Assembly (NCBI GenBank): GCA_003446295.1
Contig: DMBB01000240.1
Location: 1,472-7,372, forward strand
Reading direction: 5' to 3'
From: Erysipelotrichaceae bacterium
GTDB taxonomy: Bacteria > Bacillota_I > Bacilli_A > Erysipelotrichales > Erysipelotrichaceae
DNA: 5,901 nt
Shown: positions 5,009-5,901 of the stretch, in pieces
How positions within the stretch are numbered: the first letter of the stretch is position 1
Layout of the letters: every line of letters begins with the position of its first letter
Program-made: the position numbers and the translations under genes
The notes under the pieces: generated by a model
Database searches by the model: none
Told to the model about the DNA's origin: nothing
The model's input: only the letters and a program-made list of their open reading frames with translations

Positions 5009-5901
5009 ATGACAAAAATGAAAGCGATCAGTTCTGAAGAACTGGCTAAACTGAGTGTTGATTATCTGGCAGACGCGAAAGCAAGAGTTGTCAGAAATGC
5101 TTTGACAGTCAACGATCTTGGCGGCATTTCCCGTGTGTTTGATGCCACAGCCGCAAATCCGGACTATTTCTCCATCAATATCAAAACGCTGCCGGTCACC
5201 AATCAGATGGCTTCAGGCAGATGCTGGCTGTTTGCTTCACTGAACGTACTGCGTGAGATCATTGTGAAGAAGTACAAGATCGACGGACAGTTTGAGCTGT
5301 CTCAGAATTATATGGCTTTCTATGACAAACTGGAAAAGGCTAATTTCTTCCTGGAAGCTGCGCTTGCAGAACTGGAAACACCGTTTGAAGATGAAACAGT
5401 CCGCTATCTGATGCAGACAGCAGTCGGCGATGGCGGACAGTGGGATATGTTTGTTTCCCTTGTCAAGAAATACGGCATCTGCCCGAAAACAGCAATGCCT
5501 GAAACATATCAGTCCTCTCATACAAGAGCTATGAACGGTCTTCTGAACAAGAGACTGAGAAAATTTGCCGCTGATGCCAAGCGCATGCACGCAGAAGGCG
5601 CGAAGCTGACTGCGATCCGCAAGGAAAAGGACAAGGCACTGAAAGAAGTGTACAGCCTGATCTGCAGCTGCTTCGGCGTACCGCCGCAGAAATTCACATT
5701 TGAATTCTATGATAAGAAAGGCGAATATCATGCATTCCGTGATGTAACGCCGCAGGAATTCTATGAAAAATATCTGAATGTAGATCTGGATGATTATGTC
5801 GGCATTATCAACGGCCCGACAAAGGACAAGCCGTTCCATAAGATGTATACGGTCAAATACCTCGGCAATGTCGTAGACGGAAATCCCATCAGCTTCCTGA
5901 A
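5009..5901 (+). CDS. pepC: Aminopeptidase C (bleomycin hydrolase family C1B), 3'-truncated by window end
   Basis: The first 297 codons of a protein normally about 440-450 residues long are present, in an open frame that leaves the window without a stop. The papain-like active-site segment is clear: N65-Q66-MASGR-C72-W-LFASLNVLRE, where Q66 is the oxyanion-hole residue and C72 the nucleophile. The catalytic His and Asn would lie beyond the window. Further family landmarks are LSQNYMAFYDKLEKANFFLE (about 91-110) and the GDGGQWDMF stretch (about 139-147). PepC is a cytoplasmic cysteine aminopeptidase, a hexameric barrel in characterised members, that trims N-terminal residues from peptides. There is no signal peptide. 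ATG 5009 follows AAAAGAGG (4995-5002) at a 6-nt all-T spacer, the best ribosome site in the window. It sits after a strong terminator and is therefore probably a separate transcription unit. Confidence 0.95.
   Translation, partial: MTKMKAISSEELAKLSVDYLADAKARVVRNALTVNDLGGISRVFDATAANPDYFSINIKTLPVTNQMASGRCWLFASLNVLREIIVKKYKIDGQFELSQNYMAFYDKLEKANFFLEAALAELETPFEDETVRYLMQTAVGDGGQWDMFVSLVKKYGICPKTAMPETYQSSHTRAMNGLLNKRLRKFAADAKRMHAEGAKLTAIRKEKDKALKEVYSLICSCFGVPPQKFTFEFYDKKGEYHAFRDVTPQEFYEKYLNVDLDDYVGIINGPTKDKPFHKMYTVKYLGNVVDGNPISFL

Noticed and set aside
5237..5839. 200-codon open frame on the - strand inside pepC
   Set aside because: It lies fully inside the well-supported pepC coding region and its translation shows no family features.

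Overview
The window looks like an ordinary chromosomal stretch of a Bacillota (Firmicutes) bacterium. The reasons are the roughly 50% G+C (estimated from sampled lines), purine-rich Shine-Dalgarno sites, short Rho-independent terminators with T tracts, and the gene families present (PepC aminopeptidase, long AlaX, an RNase Z-like hydrolase of a type I recall from Clostridia and Erysipelotrichia). A fairly GC-rich member of Erysipelotrichales or a relative is my best guess, at low confidence. All real genes are on the + strand and gaps are short; no RNA gene, insertion sequence, CRISPR array or phage gene is visible.

Layout. (1) 1-1014 is the 3' part of a gene for a membrane-anchored extracytoplasmic protein of unknown function, closed by a terminator at 1025-1056. 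(2) 1075-4900 is a compact four-gene unit: a DUF4261-family protein, an AlaX alanyl-tRNA editing protein, an RNase Z-like metallo-beta-lactamase-fold protein and a PAP2-family membrane phosphatase. Gene junctions are a 3-nt gap, a 4-nt ATGA overlap and a 5-nt gap. The unit has its own extended -10 promoter candidate at 1060-1068 and ends in a perfect 9-bp stem terminator at 4882-4914 whose stem begins inside the last codons. (3) After a 108-nt intergenic region rich in inverted repeats, pepC starts at 5009 and runs off the window; its catalytic cysteine is present.

How the genes fit together. AlaX removes wrongly attached amino acids from tRNA(Ala), and the next gene belongs to the RNase Z branch of MBL-fold proteins, so the middle of the operon has a tRNA flavour. 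However, the MBL protein lacks two features of true RNase Z, so a tRNA role for it is inference. The DUF4261 protein and the phosphatase have no evident link to translation, and the operon may simply be a housekeeping cluster.

Most worth a second look: the apparently leaderless start of the operon, the RNase Z-like protein with a changed metal site, an 11-bp perfect hairpin inside the phosphatase gene, the two-module DUF4261 protein, and a roughly threefold excess of GATC. I see no convincing undescribed multi-gene system.
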